A DNA stretch of 44,425 nt from Candidatus Uhrbacteria bacterium RIFOXYC2_FULL_47_19. GTDB taxonomy: Bacteria > Patescibacteriota > Patescibacteriia > SG8-24. A program made the translations under genes and the position numbers. The notes under the pieces were generated by a model. That model worked only from the letters and a program-made list of their open reading frames with translations, had not been told where the DNA came from and did not search any database. The stretch covers positions 1-44,425 of the forward strand of contig MGFG01000034.1 in NCBI GenBank assembly GCA_001791745.1. Direction: 5' to 3'. Shown piece by piece: positions 19,401 to 27,961 of this stretch. Numbering within the stretch: the stretch's first letter is position 1; each line of letters starts with the position of its first letter.

Positions 19401-22400
19401 GTGCCGATTACCGTCACTATCATAAAACTCACGGCAATCGTAATCTCCATTAGCAATATCGCGCTGAGAACAGAAGCCGGACCGCTCATCTGGGGCTGCA
19501 GGACTATCAACACAGAGATCTGGATTTCCGGGATCAAGCCGAATACAAGGTGCCTCGCCACACTCGCCATCCAAACAAATATCGGTCATTTCTTCTTCGT
19601 CCACTGCAAAACCACCATCAGCCTTGAATCCTTCTGGAGCTGAAAGATTCGTATGCTTCAATGACCAGGAACGAAGCTGATAACCAGTCAAATCAGAACC
19701 TTCCCAAGTATAGAAAGTCTCTGTATCTCGATCACCTAGGCCGGAACAAATCCGTAGGCGCGAGAAGTACTCAACCTGCTCGGTTTCTAAGTTGGTGAAC
19801 GATGTGCAACCAATATCAACAGCTGAACACTGCTGGGCTGTGGCCGGAATAAAGTTAACTGCTTCTTCTGGTCGTGCCTCAAAGTCAGTCTCTTCTTGGA
19901 AGAACATATCGTAACCAGAACACTCAGCTGGACAATAATCCTGCGCTGAAACAATGCCAGGAACTGACGGATCACCATTAGTCGGTGTAAACAACTCACA
20001 ACTAATCTCGTTCTCACGACAAACCCGAGCAAACGCATCACATTCCGGTCGATCATTTGGTTCACCAGTACATTCCAGATAAGCCGGTGCCAACTTGACG
20101 CTCGTGGTCTGCCTAGAGAAGTAACCTTCGTGGTAACGAGTCAATGGACCCTCCTCGAACTGCACAGCATCCAGATAGACGTTACCGCCGCCGGGTAATC
20201 CACTCCCTTTGTACTCAATAATAACTTGAGCCACTCTATTATCATTCACGTAGAAAGAACAAGCAGCACGAATTTCTTTAACATTTTCTGGAGCAACAAA
20301 ATTCAATTGCAGTTCTCCATCACCATCACCACCTACCACTCGACATGGATCAGTTCCACCTTCGATCGATGAATCGTACCTTTGAATGTAATGACTAAAG
20401 GTTGAAATAGCCGAAACATCTCTCCCTGGATTAATACGTTCCCCTGCCTCATTAAAAAACTTCACTACGATCTGACCACTAGCTGACCGTCCTGCCTCAG
20501 GAGAGACAAATACGCCAGAGACGGTATGTAGTTGTCTTGGACGAACAGGTAAAAAGTCATGAACTAACTTACCACCATAGATACAACTTGAATCTCCATT
20601 CTGGACAAGACAAGTAAACCCGCCGGCCGAAGTACAGGTACATCCACCTATTTCGTCACATATTCCTTCAGCAGTATTACAAACCTCAACTCCACCTAGT
20701 TCAGGGACCAACAAAACTGCATTCCTACCCAGCGGAACCAGATCATTATCGCTCAATACGAAACCAGTACTGCCGTCAGGTACCGCACCAGTCGGCATTA
20801 ACCAGCCAGTCGGACGATCAGACCGTCCATCACGATCGATATCATCCTGACTCTCAAAACCACTATTAGTCATCATGTTAAGCGACTCACCAGGCGCTAA
20901 CTTGATCAACGATGTACAACCAACATCGCGTGCATCACAACTCTCTACCTTATTATTGAAAAACCTCGCCGGCTGAACTAACCAATCATCTGATTTGTCG
21001 CCCGGCAATCCAACAACCGATGAACAACTATTCTGTCCATTGGGAATTTCACAACCAACCGGACAATTCCCTTCCCGGTCACATGGCGAATAAGAAGAAC
21101 AGGAAACCCCAGCAACTTCACAAGAATATTCTCCATCTAGGATGGTACAGCCGGCCTCACAAACAGCGCCATCTTCACCATCACAGGTCGCAGCTGTCCG
21201 ACAAGAAATGGTATTCAAATCGGTTGCATAGTTCTGACAACCGACGTTATCGGAGTTACAGACACCAAAATCTACTGTATTCATCAGATAATTAACCGGA
21301 GTTCCTCCAGCTGCCGGATTCAATGTCCGACAAGTATTGAACTGAGCTGGACACTGGTCACCATTGAAACGCCAAGCATTGCGATCACGGACACAGTAAC
21401 CCCAACCACCAACACAGTTACCAAAGTCGTCTTGTTTGAGACAGGTCCGATAGTCGACACACTCCTCGAGACGTCGCGGGATTTCTGGCGACACTAGGCT
21501 CGGACCGTAGGCCTGAGCCCGACACTGAGCTGGTGGAACCTTTAAAACCCATTCCGGATTAATCAAATTACAGAACGGATGACGACTATCACGTTCGCCA
21601 TCAGCATTGCAATCATAAAAGGAATTCACTGCGTCCTGTAGGGTAAAATTGGCGTAGGAACCACGAGCTTGTGAAGCGGCTATCTCCCAACCCATCGGCA
21701 ATACCCGAACTGAGCGTAATCGTTTGAGATTGCTCTCACAGTAGCCGGTGGCATAACAGAATGGATCCTGATCACGAGAATCTCCAGCTGATATAAGTGG
21801 CCATTCACCATGAAGGTATCCCTCATCCATTGCTTGCCGAACGGTCAATGGAGTCGCACCGGCGATCCGAACCGCGTTCGCAAACTGCGAATCCATGACA
21901 CAGTTATCTGGTAGACGTCCGGTTGGTGGACAAATCGTAAAGTTGAGTAGTGGATCCACCTCCCCTACCTCTCTTGATGGAGGTGTTAGTAACCTGGTCA
22001 AAACCTCCCGTGAAGTCTTTCGACCCGGTGGACGGAAAAGACCTTCTTCAGAAAGAATAATGTCTGGCTGAGCTGAAATAGTTTCCTCAGCCGATAACAA
22101 GCCGGAAGTGAACTTGTTCCAGAGCCGAGAGATGAAGGTCGATACGAAGGTCTTGACGGTGTTGATCACTACGGACAGGACTGCACCCTTAGCAATCTGT
22201 CCGGCACTGGTCGCCTCCTGACCCTTGCGAGGCGCTTCCTCCTTCTCGTTTTCCATCCGCTCAAAACCACTCTTCACTACCGAACTTGGCGAGAGAATGC
22301 GGCCGGAAACCGGATCGGCAACATCAGAAAAACCACCACCGGCCGCAGCTTGTGTAATACGTTTAAGTGTTGACTCAACCAGAGCATCAGACTCCATCTC

Positions 22401-23087
22401 TTGAGTATGACCAAAAACACCAAGAGCCACTGACAAACCAGATTGTCCTGGTGAGAACTGTGGCATGAACGCTTCTAGTGCCTCATCCGAGGTAAACTGA
22501 TCTGACAACGAGCTCCAGTTGTCACGAATCGACTGGAAGGAACAACGTGGCTCAGCCGGAGCTGCACCAGCTCCATCCAACAAGCCAACTTGAATACGCA
22601 TCGACGATAGCGGATTAGATGGTGCGCACAAGTTAAAACCAATCTCACTGAAGCCACCAACTTCAGACAAAGTACCGACCGCCTCACCTACTGCGCCTTG
22701 CCAAGCGTCCTTTAAACCATCTTTCAAATTACTACTATCCCAACAAACGCTCTGACCTGGACAATCTGAGGTCAAAGAGACAGCCAGTTCATAAGCCATC
22801 TTAGATAGGAAGTAATTAGCACCATTAACGAGCGCACTAACTGCACCTTCAACCAGATTATCCTTGATAGTATTGAAAACATTAACAACTGTAGTCTGAG
22901 TCTCAGTAACAATATCCTCTGTAGGGAAGGCGTAAGCTGGTTTGGGGTGTGCAAACAAAAGGGACAGAGACAAACCAGCACCTAAAACGAAAAGCAGGAA
23001 GGTTGCCGCAATCTTCCTAAAAATCTTTTTTGTGCAATCCTCCCTCATCTTATTGATAGGCGTTTCATTATTCTGTTGGCTCCGCAT
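13479..23087 (-). CDS. Giant secreted Cys-rich protein (3202 aa) with repeated Cys modules and carbohydrate-binding-like jelly-roll segments
   Basis: Continuous ORF. N-terminal signal peptide (KKIFRKIAATFLLFVLGAGLSLSLLFAHPKPAYAF). Recurrent C-x4-VGC-x-x-[FYL] motifs and CLVxNGxxSC-type inserts; segments ending VYLDxVxF resemble CBM-like beta-sandwiches. Alternative start at 23048. Confidence 0.85.
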   Translation of the reverse strand: MRSQQNNETPINKMREDCTKKIFRKIAATFLLFVLGAGLSLSLLFAHPKPAYAFPTEDIVTETQTTVVNVFNTIKDNLVEGAVSALVNGANYFLSKMAYELAVSLTSDCPGQSVCWDSSNLKDGLKDAWQGAVGEAVGTLSEVGGFSEIGFNLCAPSNPLSSMRIQVGLLDGAGAAPAEPRCSFQSIRDNWSSLSDQFTSDEALEAFMPQFSPGQSGLSVALGVFGHTQEMESDALVESTLKRITQAAAGGGFSDVADPVSGRILSPSSVVKSGFERMENEKEEAPRKGQEATSAGQIAKGAVLSVVINTVKTFVSTFISRLWNKFTSGLLSAEETISAQPDIILSEEGLFRPPGRKTSREVLTRLLTPPSREVGEVDPLLNFTICPPTGRLPDNCVMDSQFANAVRIAGATPLTVRQAMDEGYLHGEWPLISAGDSRDQDPFCYATGYCESNLKRLRSVRVLPMGWEIAASQARGSYANFTLQDAVNSFYDCNADGERDSRHPFCNLINPEWVLKVPPAQCRAQAYGPSLVSPEIPRRLEECVDYRTCLKQDDFGNCVGGWGYCVRDRNAWRFNGDQCPAQFNTCRTLNPAAGGTPVNYLMNTVDFGVCNSDNVGCQNYATDLNTISCRTAATCDGEDGAVCEAGCTILDGEYSCEVAGVSCSSYSPCDREGNCPVGCEIPNGQNSCSSVVGLPGDKSDDWLVQPARFFNNKVESCDARDVGCTSLIKLAPGESLNMMTNSGFESQDDIDRDGRSDRPTGWLMPTGAVPDGSTGFVLSDNDLVPLGRNAVLLVPELGGVEVCNTAEGICDEIGGCTCTSAGGFTCLVQNGDSSCIYGGKLVHDFLPVRPRQLHTVSGVFVSPEAGRSASGQIVVKFFNEAGERINPGRDVSAISTFSHYIQRYDSSIEGGTDPCRVVGGDGDGELQLNFVAPENVKEIRAACSFYVNDNRVAQVIIEYKGSGLPGGGNVYLDAVQFEEGPLTRYHEGYFSRQTTSVKLAPAYLECTGEPNDRPECDAFARVCRENEISCELFTPTNGDPSVPGIVSAQDYCPAECSGYDMFFQEETDFEARPEEAVNFIPATAQQCSAVDIGCTSFTNLETEQVEYFSRLRICSGLGDRDTETFYTWEGSDLTGYQLRSWSLKHTNLSAPEGFKADGGFAVDEEEMTDICLDGECGEAPCIRLDPGNPDLCVDSPAAPDERSGFCSQRDIANGDYDCREFYDSDGNRHYRRFSTTIIAAADCSRYRLAGRTRLDCLKWNGEYDDARGECIYRVSSDWSWTCSAEVAGCRSYRGNAATNVQTIFVDDFESEITERWSSFGAIGFEQSSESIVVGGHSLRLRGGSAVRKVGGSVSSGNLFSVSFWARGNGSVTASMVQVTSGSCSNDDDDGEAEICSAEVVGCRCNDSFGHSCLIASGESSCEISPVETAELVVEGDNDVEITNDWRRYEIGPIRLPNFAFVPGSEEALRLSNLGGGGAPDVYLDNVIFTRVRDNISVVRDSWRTPDSCNRTYDGVYSPLEMLGCREYRTSQQSIVHLRSISNLCRDVSVGCSAYSDTQNTLNTFGPQTYGAVCRLPDTCGTSPNCPCSYEAPNPIDIEGLHPKVLKDVCRVPAGETECRFVLDGIEVSGDEVDYPDRFTLPGDERVHLVVRAKDACANTAVGCRNLGAPTIDFEQQCSLLDADGEVVTCADGDGCYCPSGSDEDTMDCLVPNGRKSCYVPLDDGVISGWKATVFKDNPSKYDQTLCQADAVGCQAFKATDGAFYLKHPGNQICEFKTNIQYGDRVTSGWFRKSTSGSVFPCYDDLLVEGATFGIYRNRDEAYAGWVGACAAEYDRCEEFVDPNDPLPNGSSRAYYYLDNNKLDRASCSGQVSLSRGCVLLNQTSKSKTDYSSAATYFRSEREAGGGPVSPINCQSGGSTSGLCANRCYRLSGFCSGSTDACSSNDDCDPPATCGGYEVWGNGCLENSDCNVGLGESCQAVTGTPLANNDTNTIMKVRQDRECAEWLECDQYSLPVYDAVKGRWTSRCAGVSTCQNNMRIGDNYVCTDFKEVPKKILTVEDYASRDTSWRGLEYSGYSIIDRYPPQFLKAYKITVGQCLENGVDVEVRGTNGSIVNCRSTDQCRDACSSGDADCDPSEVSCSAPLAGICVSGDFVGQSCNHDEHCASGGNVGQCSLSEFDTARFGIRLNLCRKGDHIGESCYQDLNCYDDLAEAVAEGNGACAISCTQDQVNAAGTDGCPSDGYTPACIGVGCPVPHGSCIQNGCVYDYRGGPLRADDWENAPSCRAYPEADSPYPQDVLNIEDEQVKSLKDSGATQGYDANGNPVQKQAQFRGANVCYEGNSCECSYARVGYGSGSSIVRFQSPDRSIRYRTPPSRGAVGDFATGSPAPGVCVNGPYNGRSCVPGAVDQCGPASEGGSCLAVSSYTLAMGWPGFCVDRSQSRPLFGSDDKLGCNLWLPLDMIPGLFDSYSYNPEAGFESPVPNLMYCAEAEGNANAVGVCSNNPSEICTLNAECEDGSSCVKYLESIHRESYAIELPDNEHRMEDEEDFGHWFHFEDADPRDLDAVSEESSTIGESCGGRDRIADCNTRFYTYLIPSESTYSIDDYAGFAFTFERGTVLASEADNWGIALHWNRNDNHMRSEDLETFVVDGKTYIKNQAKNGTLDCLDWLETPEEERNDSPCKDGGYSLGRDNCLAARFFDNERGLLQVETVLCAKGGGDHKIKVHHYVPVKQVTGYKRENCSVLNLVNEQNAYPPNVAWTDRLYDLKSVQPVVVDVDEFRWSNIFGGLQSYYWIGPALRGLSEAGLDHSPLGAVAPQFSPGTDTFSRPIPVISEDGGSPFTLLTHDDEAGTFDYQMSDPLFGRDIAAGLAMSCGGTCKVPDSLNESTRMGEIGRGQYRIVNLFARVFGEYKWVKELSTYQLQAEVGRDFGRGFLFSDYRVQVIADHQAPRVVPVDTTSENCTNDGRSCPEFSGVEGLTVDGHQRDVCYEGGYATNVELAYYAYADSNHMPIRRHIIDYGDGLESFRLDGAFKNRRGLNALNQQICGSDNTDWGLNADACDSNYMSFRKTYVCTEAIAASLPSCSWMAAGRMYPCREESSGCCLFKPRVQVLDNWGVCNGNCPNNGVGVLEELERYRARLDGNLCFNSATENYLSETLERDTVNECEIMSSANRKNYPILPNDFAPYTTYQGVIKVCPGTCR

Positions 23088-23772
23088 CTACTTCGGTCGT
23101 GTCAGGAGCGGGCATCTCCCCCATTGTGTCCGCTAGTAACTGTCTCAAAGTAGCGTCATCGGCTTGATCGAGCATTGTCTGTGGCACTCCAATTTCTAAC
23201 ATGAACGTTCTCAATTCCTCTGGAGTCAAGAGTTGAAGACGCTCGTTCATCTTCTCGGGTGTTAGCGAATTCAAATCGCCGAACACTCGTTCCATGGCCT
23301 GCAATATAGTAGCTTCGTCAGGCGAAACTTCCGGAGGTAGAGAGTTGACATCACCTGTTTGGGGTACCTCACCAACCGGCACAGCCGATGATACCTGGCG
23401 ACAATTCTTATCAAGCGGACAGTTTGGATCGCTTGACTGTGCAACTTCGACACCATCACTAAGACCATCAGAATCGGAGTCAGTCAAAAATGGACTTGTG
23501 CGAAACAGATACAACTCGTCGTAATCATTAAGTCCATCCTGATCAGTGTCAGCTGCTTTGAGTGCAGTAACACGTTCTTCCTCGATTTGCTCTGGTGTTT
23601 TAAGGTTCAAATCTCCATTCCGTGCCAATGGATCGAAGATTGACTTTCTCATTTGAAAAACGCCGAAAACCAGCGTAGTCAAACCGATAACAACTATAAC
23701 GCCCAGTCCTAACTTCTGATGTGGTGTGAGCGTTTTATTCTCGATCATGTCCGGAAAAATTATATCACGCAA
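23068..23772 (-). CDS. Single-TM membrane protein with TSP3-like Ca-binding motifs
   Basis: TM segment LGLGVIVVIGLTTLVFGVFQM and DTDQDGLNDYDELYLFRTSPFLTDSDSDGLSDGVEV. A likely start is at MIENKTL, 8 codons in. Overlaps the giant ORF by about 20 nt. Confidence 0.8.
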   Translation of the reverse strand: MRDIIFPDMIENKTLTPHQKLGLGVIVVIGLTTLVFGVFQMRKSIFDPLARNGDLNLKTPEQIEEERVTALKAADTDQDGLNDYDELYLFRTSPFLTDSDSDGLSDGVEVAQSSDPNCPLDKNCRQVSSAVPVGEVPQTGDVNSLPPEVSPDEATILQAMERVFGDLNSLTPEKMNERLQLLTPEELRTFMLEIGVPQTMLDQADDATLRQLLADTMGEMPAPDTTEVDAEPTE

Positions 23773-23814
23773 CTTAAGGCATCGTCTATTGAAATATAAT
23801 AACAGAAAAATCGC

Positions 23815-24657
23815 CTACCGCGTAAGCGCAGAGGCGAGTCTAATCCACATGTCGACAGTCAATCTTTCAGGACGTTCAGCCGGATCGATGCCAGCCTCAG
23901 TTAGAGACATGGACAAACACTCAGCCGAAAAGCGACTCACCAACGTATTTTTTAATTGTTTTCGACGAGACGAAAATCCCAAACGTACGATCTCCATAAA
24001 CTGTTCTTCGGTGAGACCAGATAATTTTTGTTGTACCTCATCCATTGATTTGAGATCGACTTGAAGTACAGCAGACTCAACCTTAGGTTGCGGCCAAAAG
24101 GAACCAGGACTAACTGTTCTGATTATTCGTGGCTCACCGTGCAATCTTATTAAGATTGATAAAGCACTAACCTTGGGAGGGTTAGCACAAATACGTTTAG
24201 CCACCTCATATTGAACCATTAAAGTTAGGCCAGATGGGCGAGGATTCATTGAAAGCAATCGAATTAAGGCTTCACTGGTTATCGAATATGGAAGATTGGC
24301 CACTACCTTAAAGCCACCATTGGTGACCCCGAGTTCCGCAGACAGTTCCCGATTGGTTAGAGTTAAAAAATCGCCGATCAATAATTTTAAACGATCAGAA
24401 ATTATTTCCTGGGTGAGTAACCCGGCTAAAGCACGGTCCAATTCCACGGCTAGCACTCGAGATCCACGTGATAGCAACACCTTGGTCAACATACCAAGAC
24501 CCGGACCGATCTCTAAAACGAGATCATCTTCGCTGATTCCAGCTACAGAGACAATGTCATCAACCACGCTGTCGTCCAACAAAAAATTCTGACCGCGGTC
24601 GCGTGTTGGTCGTAGTCCCAATTTTTCCAATCGCTGTTTTATTTCAACTACTTTCAT
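23815..24657 (-). CDS. rsmA: 16S rRNA (adenine1518-N6/adenine1519-N6)-dimethyltransferase
   Basis: RDRGQNFLLDDSVVDDIV, VLEIGPGLGMLT and VVANLPYSITSEALIRLL are RsmA/KsgA signatures. Confidence 0.95.
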   Translation of the reverse strand: MKVVEIKQRLEKLGLRPTRDRGQNFLLDDSVVDDIVSVAGISEDDLVLEIGPGLGMLTKVLLSRGSRVLAVELDRALAGLLTQEIISDRLKLLIGDFLTLTNRELSAELGVTNGGFKVVANLPYSITSEALIRLLSMNPRPSGLTLMVQYEVAKRICANPPKVSALSILIRLHGEPRIIRTVSPGSFWPQPKVESAVLQVDLKSMDEVQQKLSGLTEEQFMEIVRLGFSSRRKQLKNTLVSRFSAECLSMSLTEAGIDPAERPERLTVDMWIRLASALTR

Positions 24658-25286
24658 GGTCTTTCATGTTGATCTGGGATCACAATTAATCCGGGTCGCA
24701 GTACCTCCAACCGACCACGACGTTCGCGAACAATGGTAGAGAGGGGACGAATTGAGAGTGATCCAGCATCGAGCATCAGATCTGGTTTAATTGTGGAAGT
24801 AACAAAGGACCGACGAACTGCTGCGAGCGAATAAGCCGGAGGATCATTACTCCGATTGGCTGAGGTAGAGGTGATCGGACGGCCTAGTTCGGCGGCCAGA
24901 GCTCGGGCCCAAGCAGACGCCGGAACACGAACAGCTACATCACTGAAACGATTTAATCCACGAACATACATAATAGAGAGAGGGTGTCCGATCACAGTCA
25001 GTGGACCGGGCCAATAACGTTTGACCAACTTTTTCAAAACCGGATGAATGACGACATTTTGCTCGGCCTGCCCTACCGACGCCGCCACCACCAAAACCGG
25101 TTTGTCGTCGGGTCGACCTTTTAGTTCAAACAACCGTCGAACCGCTTCTCGATTAGCCGGATCTACTGCCAAGCCATAGGAGCTCTCAGTTGGATGGACC
25201 ACTACTCCCCCAGCCCGAAGCACAGCCACTGCCTCAGCTAGTTTCCGCTTGGTAACTCGATACTTGTCTATCTTTAATATGCGCAT
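24654..25286 (-). CDS. L-threonylcarbamoyladenylate synthase (YrdC/Sua5 family)
   Basis: GGVVVHPTESSYGLAVDPANREAVRRLFELKGRPDDKPVLV, WPGPLTVI and PITSTSANRSNDPP. 4-nt ATGA overlap with rsmA. Confidence 0.92.
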   Translation of the reverse strand: MRILKIDKYRVTKRKLAEAVAVLRAGGVVVHPTESSYGLAVDPANREAVRRLFELKGRPDDKPVLVVAASVGQAEQNVVIHPVLKKLVKRYWPGPLTVIGHPLSIMYVRGLNRFSDVAVRVPASAWARALAAELGRPITSTSANRSNDPPAYSLAAVRRSFVTSTIKPDLMLDAGSLSIRPLSTIVRERRGRLEVLRPGLIVIPDQHERP

Positions 25287-25300
25287 CGAAAATACTAAAC

Positions 25301-26245
25301 CTATCTAACTGGTCGCCTAGACCTGAAAGCCAATCGAGCCCAATGAACAGTAGCACCTAAACCATCGGATAAATTAACCTTGGCCTGCCAGTTCAACTTT
25401 TTCTTGGCCAGTGTTGGATCGAGAGCTAAATTCATGTCATCACCTGGTTTGGCCGGACCACGCTGTGGCTTAATACCGGAACCCAAGGCTACAGCCAGAC
25501 TGCGATACAAGTCGTTAACCGAAGTTTGTCGGCCGGTACTGACATTAAAAATACCGTCCACTTGATGCGACACACTGGCCGCTACAGCATCAGCTACATC
25601 ACCAACAAAAACAAAATCGCGTGTCTGCCGACCGGTTCCATTAACGACTGGAATCTCACCATTCAATAGTCGGTTAATAAAAATAGCCACGACTCCAGCC
25701 TCGCCTACAATTGTCTGACGTGGACCATAGACGTTAGCAAATCTCAGAGCGGTCGCTTTGAGTCCATACTTCTCACGAGCAAAATCCAAATAATGTTCGA
25801 AGGACAGCTTGGCGATACCATAGGGCGAGGATGGAAACTTAGGTGCATCCTCGGCAATCGGTGGTCGACGAACATAGCCATAAACCGCTGCAGACGAAGC
25901 AAAAGTTAGATGCTCCACACCAGCAGCACCGGCAGCTTCGATAACGTTTAGTCCTCCTAATAAATTAACATCGGCATCGAACTGTGGCGTCAGATAAGAC
26001 GCCCTTAGGTCGATGTGAGCAGCCAGATGGACCACCGCTACCGGACGCAAACGACGAAATAACGTCGGCAGCCGATCGGAACGAATATCCATTACGTGCA
26101 GTTTGGCCTTTTGGTGTAAATTACCGCGACTACCGCTCGACAAGTTGTCGATCACATGAACAATGTAACCTCGTCCAATTAGACGGTCCACAACATGCGA
26201 ACCAATGAATCCGGCGCCACCAGTAACGATAATTGTCTTGGCCAT
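25301..26245 (-). CDS. NAD-dependent epimerase/dehydratase (UDP-glucose 4-epimerase-like)
   Basis: TGGAGFIGSHVVDRLI, HLAAHIDLRAS, YGIAKLSFE (YxxxK), TALRFANVYGPRQ. Confidence 0.92.
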   Translation of the reverse strand: MAKTIIVTGGAGFIGSHVVDRLIGRGYIVHVIDNLSSGSRGNLHQKAKLHVMDIRSDRLPTLFRRLRPVAVVHLAAHIDLRASYLTPQFDADVNLLGGLNVIEAAGAAGVEHLTFASSAAVYGYVRRPPIAEDAPKFPSSPYGIAKLSFEHYLDFAREKYGLKATALRFANVYGPRQTIVGEAGVVAIFINRLLNGEIPVVNGTGRQTRDFVFVGDVADAVAASVSHQVDGIFNVSTGRQTSVNDLYRSLAVALGSGIKPQRGPAKPGDDMNLALDPTLAKKKLNWQAKVNLSDGLGATVHWARLAFRSRRPVR

Positions 26246-26256
26246 AAAAATTTTGG

Positions 26257-27391
26257 TTAGTCTTCCGAGGCATCATCAAATGCAGCGGATTTCCCCTTGG
26301 AACATCGAAGGTAAGCCTCAATAAACGGATCAAGATCACCATCTAAAACTGCGGCCGTATCTACGGTTTCATGCTTAGTACGATGATCTTTGACCAGCTG
26401 ATAAGGATGCAAAACGTAGGATCGGATTTGGTTACCCCATTCGGCACTAGTAAACTCGCCACGCAATTTTTTCTTTTCATCATCACGTTCAGCCAACATT
26501 CGTGCGTGTAACCTAGCTTTGAGAATCCGCATGGCTGTCTCCTTGTTCTGCACCTGCGAACGTTCATTTTGACAGGAGACCACCAAACCAGTCGGCAAGT
26601 GGGTGATACGTACAGCCGAATAGGTCGTCTGTACACCCTGACCTCCGTGACCGCCAGCCAAGAAGGTATCGATACGTAGATCTTTTGGTCCGATTTCGAC
26701 TTCCTGAGCCTCGCCCAAGTCAGGCAGTACCTCGATCAACGCAAAGGAGGTCTGACGAAGTTGATCAGAGTTAAACGGTGACAGGCGCACTAAACGATGC
26801 ACGCCAGCCTCAGCTTTTAGATGGCCGTAAGCGTAGCGTCCAGAAACCGAAATCGTCGCGCTCTTAATACCGGCCTCGCCACCACGATGCAAATCGAGTG
26901 TCTTAACCTCCCAACTATGTCGTTCACCATAACGCATCATCATTCTAAGAAGCATTTCAGCCCAATCCTGAGCGTCGGTTCCACCGGCTCCAGCATGAAT
27001 AGCAACGATTGCATCGCGCAAATCGAACTCGCCATCCATGAGCGTCGAAAACTCAAGCCGATCAAACTTAGTCTGCAAATCTAATAACGACTGGCCGATT
27101 TCTTGTTCAGCTTCTGAATCATCTTCCTCAGAGGCCAGACGAGCGAACTCATCTAATTCTGATACATCTCGACGTAAATTGAACCAATGACTATAAAACT
27201 CCTGAAGTTCCGCTAGGCGACGACTAATATCTTGAGCTCGCGAATTATCAGACCAAAACTCTGGCTGTTGTGTCTCCCACTCCAGCGACTTTATCTCAGT
27301 TGCAACTCGATCGAGGTCAAAGTAGCCCCCACGCCGAATCGACCTTCCCGTGAAGGTTATCGATGGCGTGGAGGTATTCCTTGTTGTTCAT
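26257..27391 (-). CDS. prfB: Peptide chain release factor 2, expressed by +1 programmed frameshift
   Basis: Main frame 27318..26257 has GGQ (GGHGGQGV) and SPF. A short zero frame 27391..27317 encodes MNNKEYLHAIDNLHGKVDSAWGLL then TGA, with GGGGG CTA CTT TGA C at the junction. The ORF track starts too late, at TTG 27078. Confidence 0.93.
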
Positions 27392-27420
27392 TGTAATTAG
27401 GCACCGAATAAAGGGTGCAG

Positions 27421-27768
27421 TTAAAGCCTTATCTGCCGAGCGTACTTATGAAGAAACGGAATCTCCCAACGAACGCCCTGCCAAGCCTGAATAAATCCGT
27501 AAATCGAAGCAGCTAGTGCAAAGAGTACTAGTAGCCAACCAATGATCGGTATCCAACCAACTAGGATTGCTACCACATCAACCACAAACAATACGATCCC
27601 TTGCTGCAAATGGAATTTAATTTCTTCGTCCTTTTTTGAATAAAGTAGCGGAACCAAAAAGAGGATGCCTATATACGAAAGTGCGGCAATCAATCTTTGC
27701 TCGTCACTACGATTGACCGGTTCGGCCGGCTTGGCCTGCGGTCTATCCTGATCACTTTTGTTGTTCAT
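27421..27768 (-). CDS. Small membrane protein (DUF4870/Tic20-like)
   Basis: ORF 27421..27903 with probable ATG at 27768 (MNNKSDQDRPQ). RLIAALSYIGILFLVPLLYSKKDEEIKFHLQQGIVLFVVDVVA fits DUF4870-like proteins. Confidence 0.7.
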   Translation of the reverse strand: MNNKSDQDRPQAKPAEPVNRSDEQRLIAALSYIGILFLVPLLYSKKDEEIKFHLQQGIVLFVVDVVAILVGWIPIIGWLLVLFALAASIYGFIQAWQGVRWEIPFLHKYARQIRL

Positions 27769-27891
27769 AATCTTTTTGAACGTTAGAGTACCGCGGTCAG
27801 AACCGGGACTTATGTCAGCGTACGTTATTTTACTGGCTTTTTCCAGGGGTGACGGGTTCGGGAATAAAATTCGATGATTAAGATTTTGGCA

Positions 27892-27922
27892 TAAAAAAGT
27901 CACCCCCTGAAAGAGGGGGTGA
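27892..27922 (-). terminator. Rho-independent terminator downstream of the Cys-repeat lipoprotein gene
   Basis: Minus strand: CACCCCCT-ctttc-AGGGGGTG then ACTTTTTT. Confidence 0.85.
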
Positions 27923-27961
27923 AGATAGAAGTTGCGTAGTAGGCGGATCAGACGGACCCGC

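Noticed and set aside
26257-27078. RF2 as a truncated 273-aa protein or pseudogene
   Set aside because: The missing N-terminus is present upstream, joined by a canonical frameshift site.
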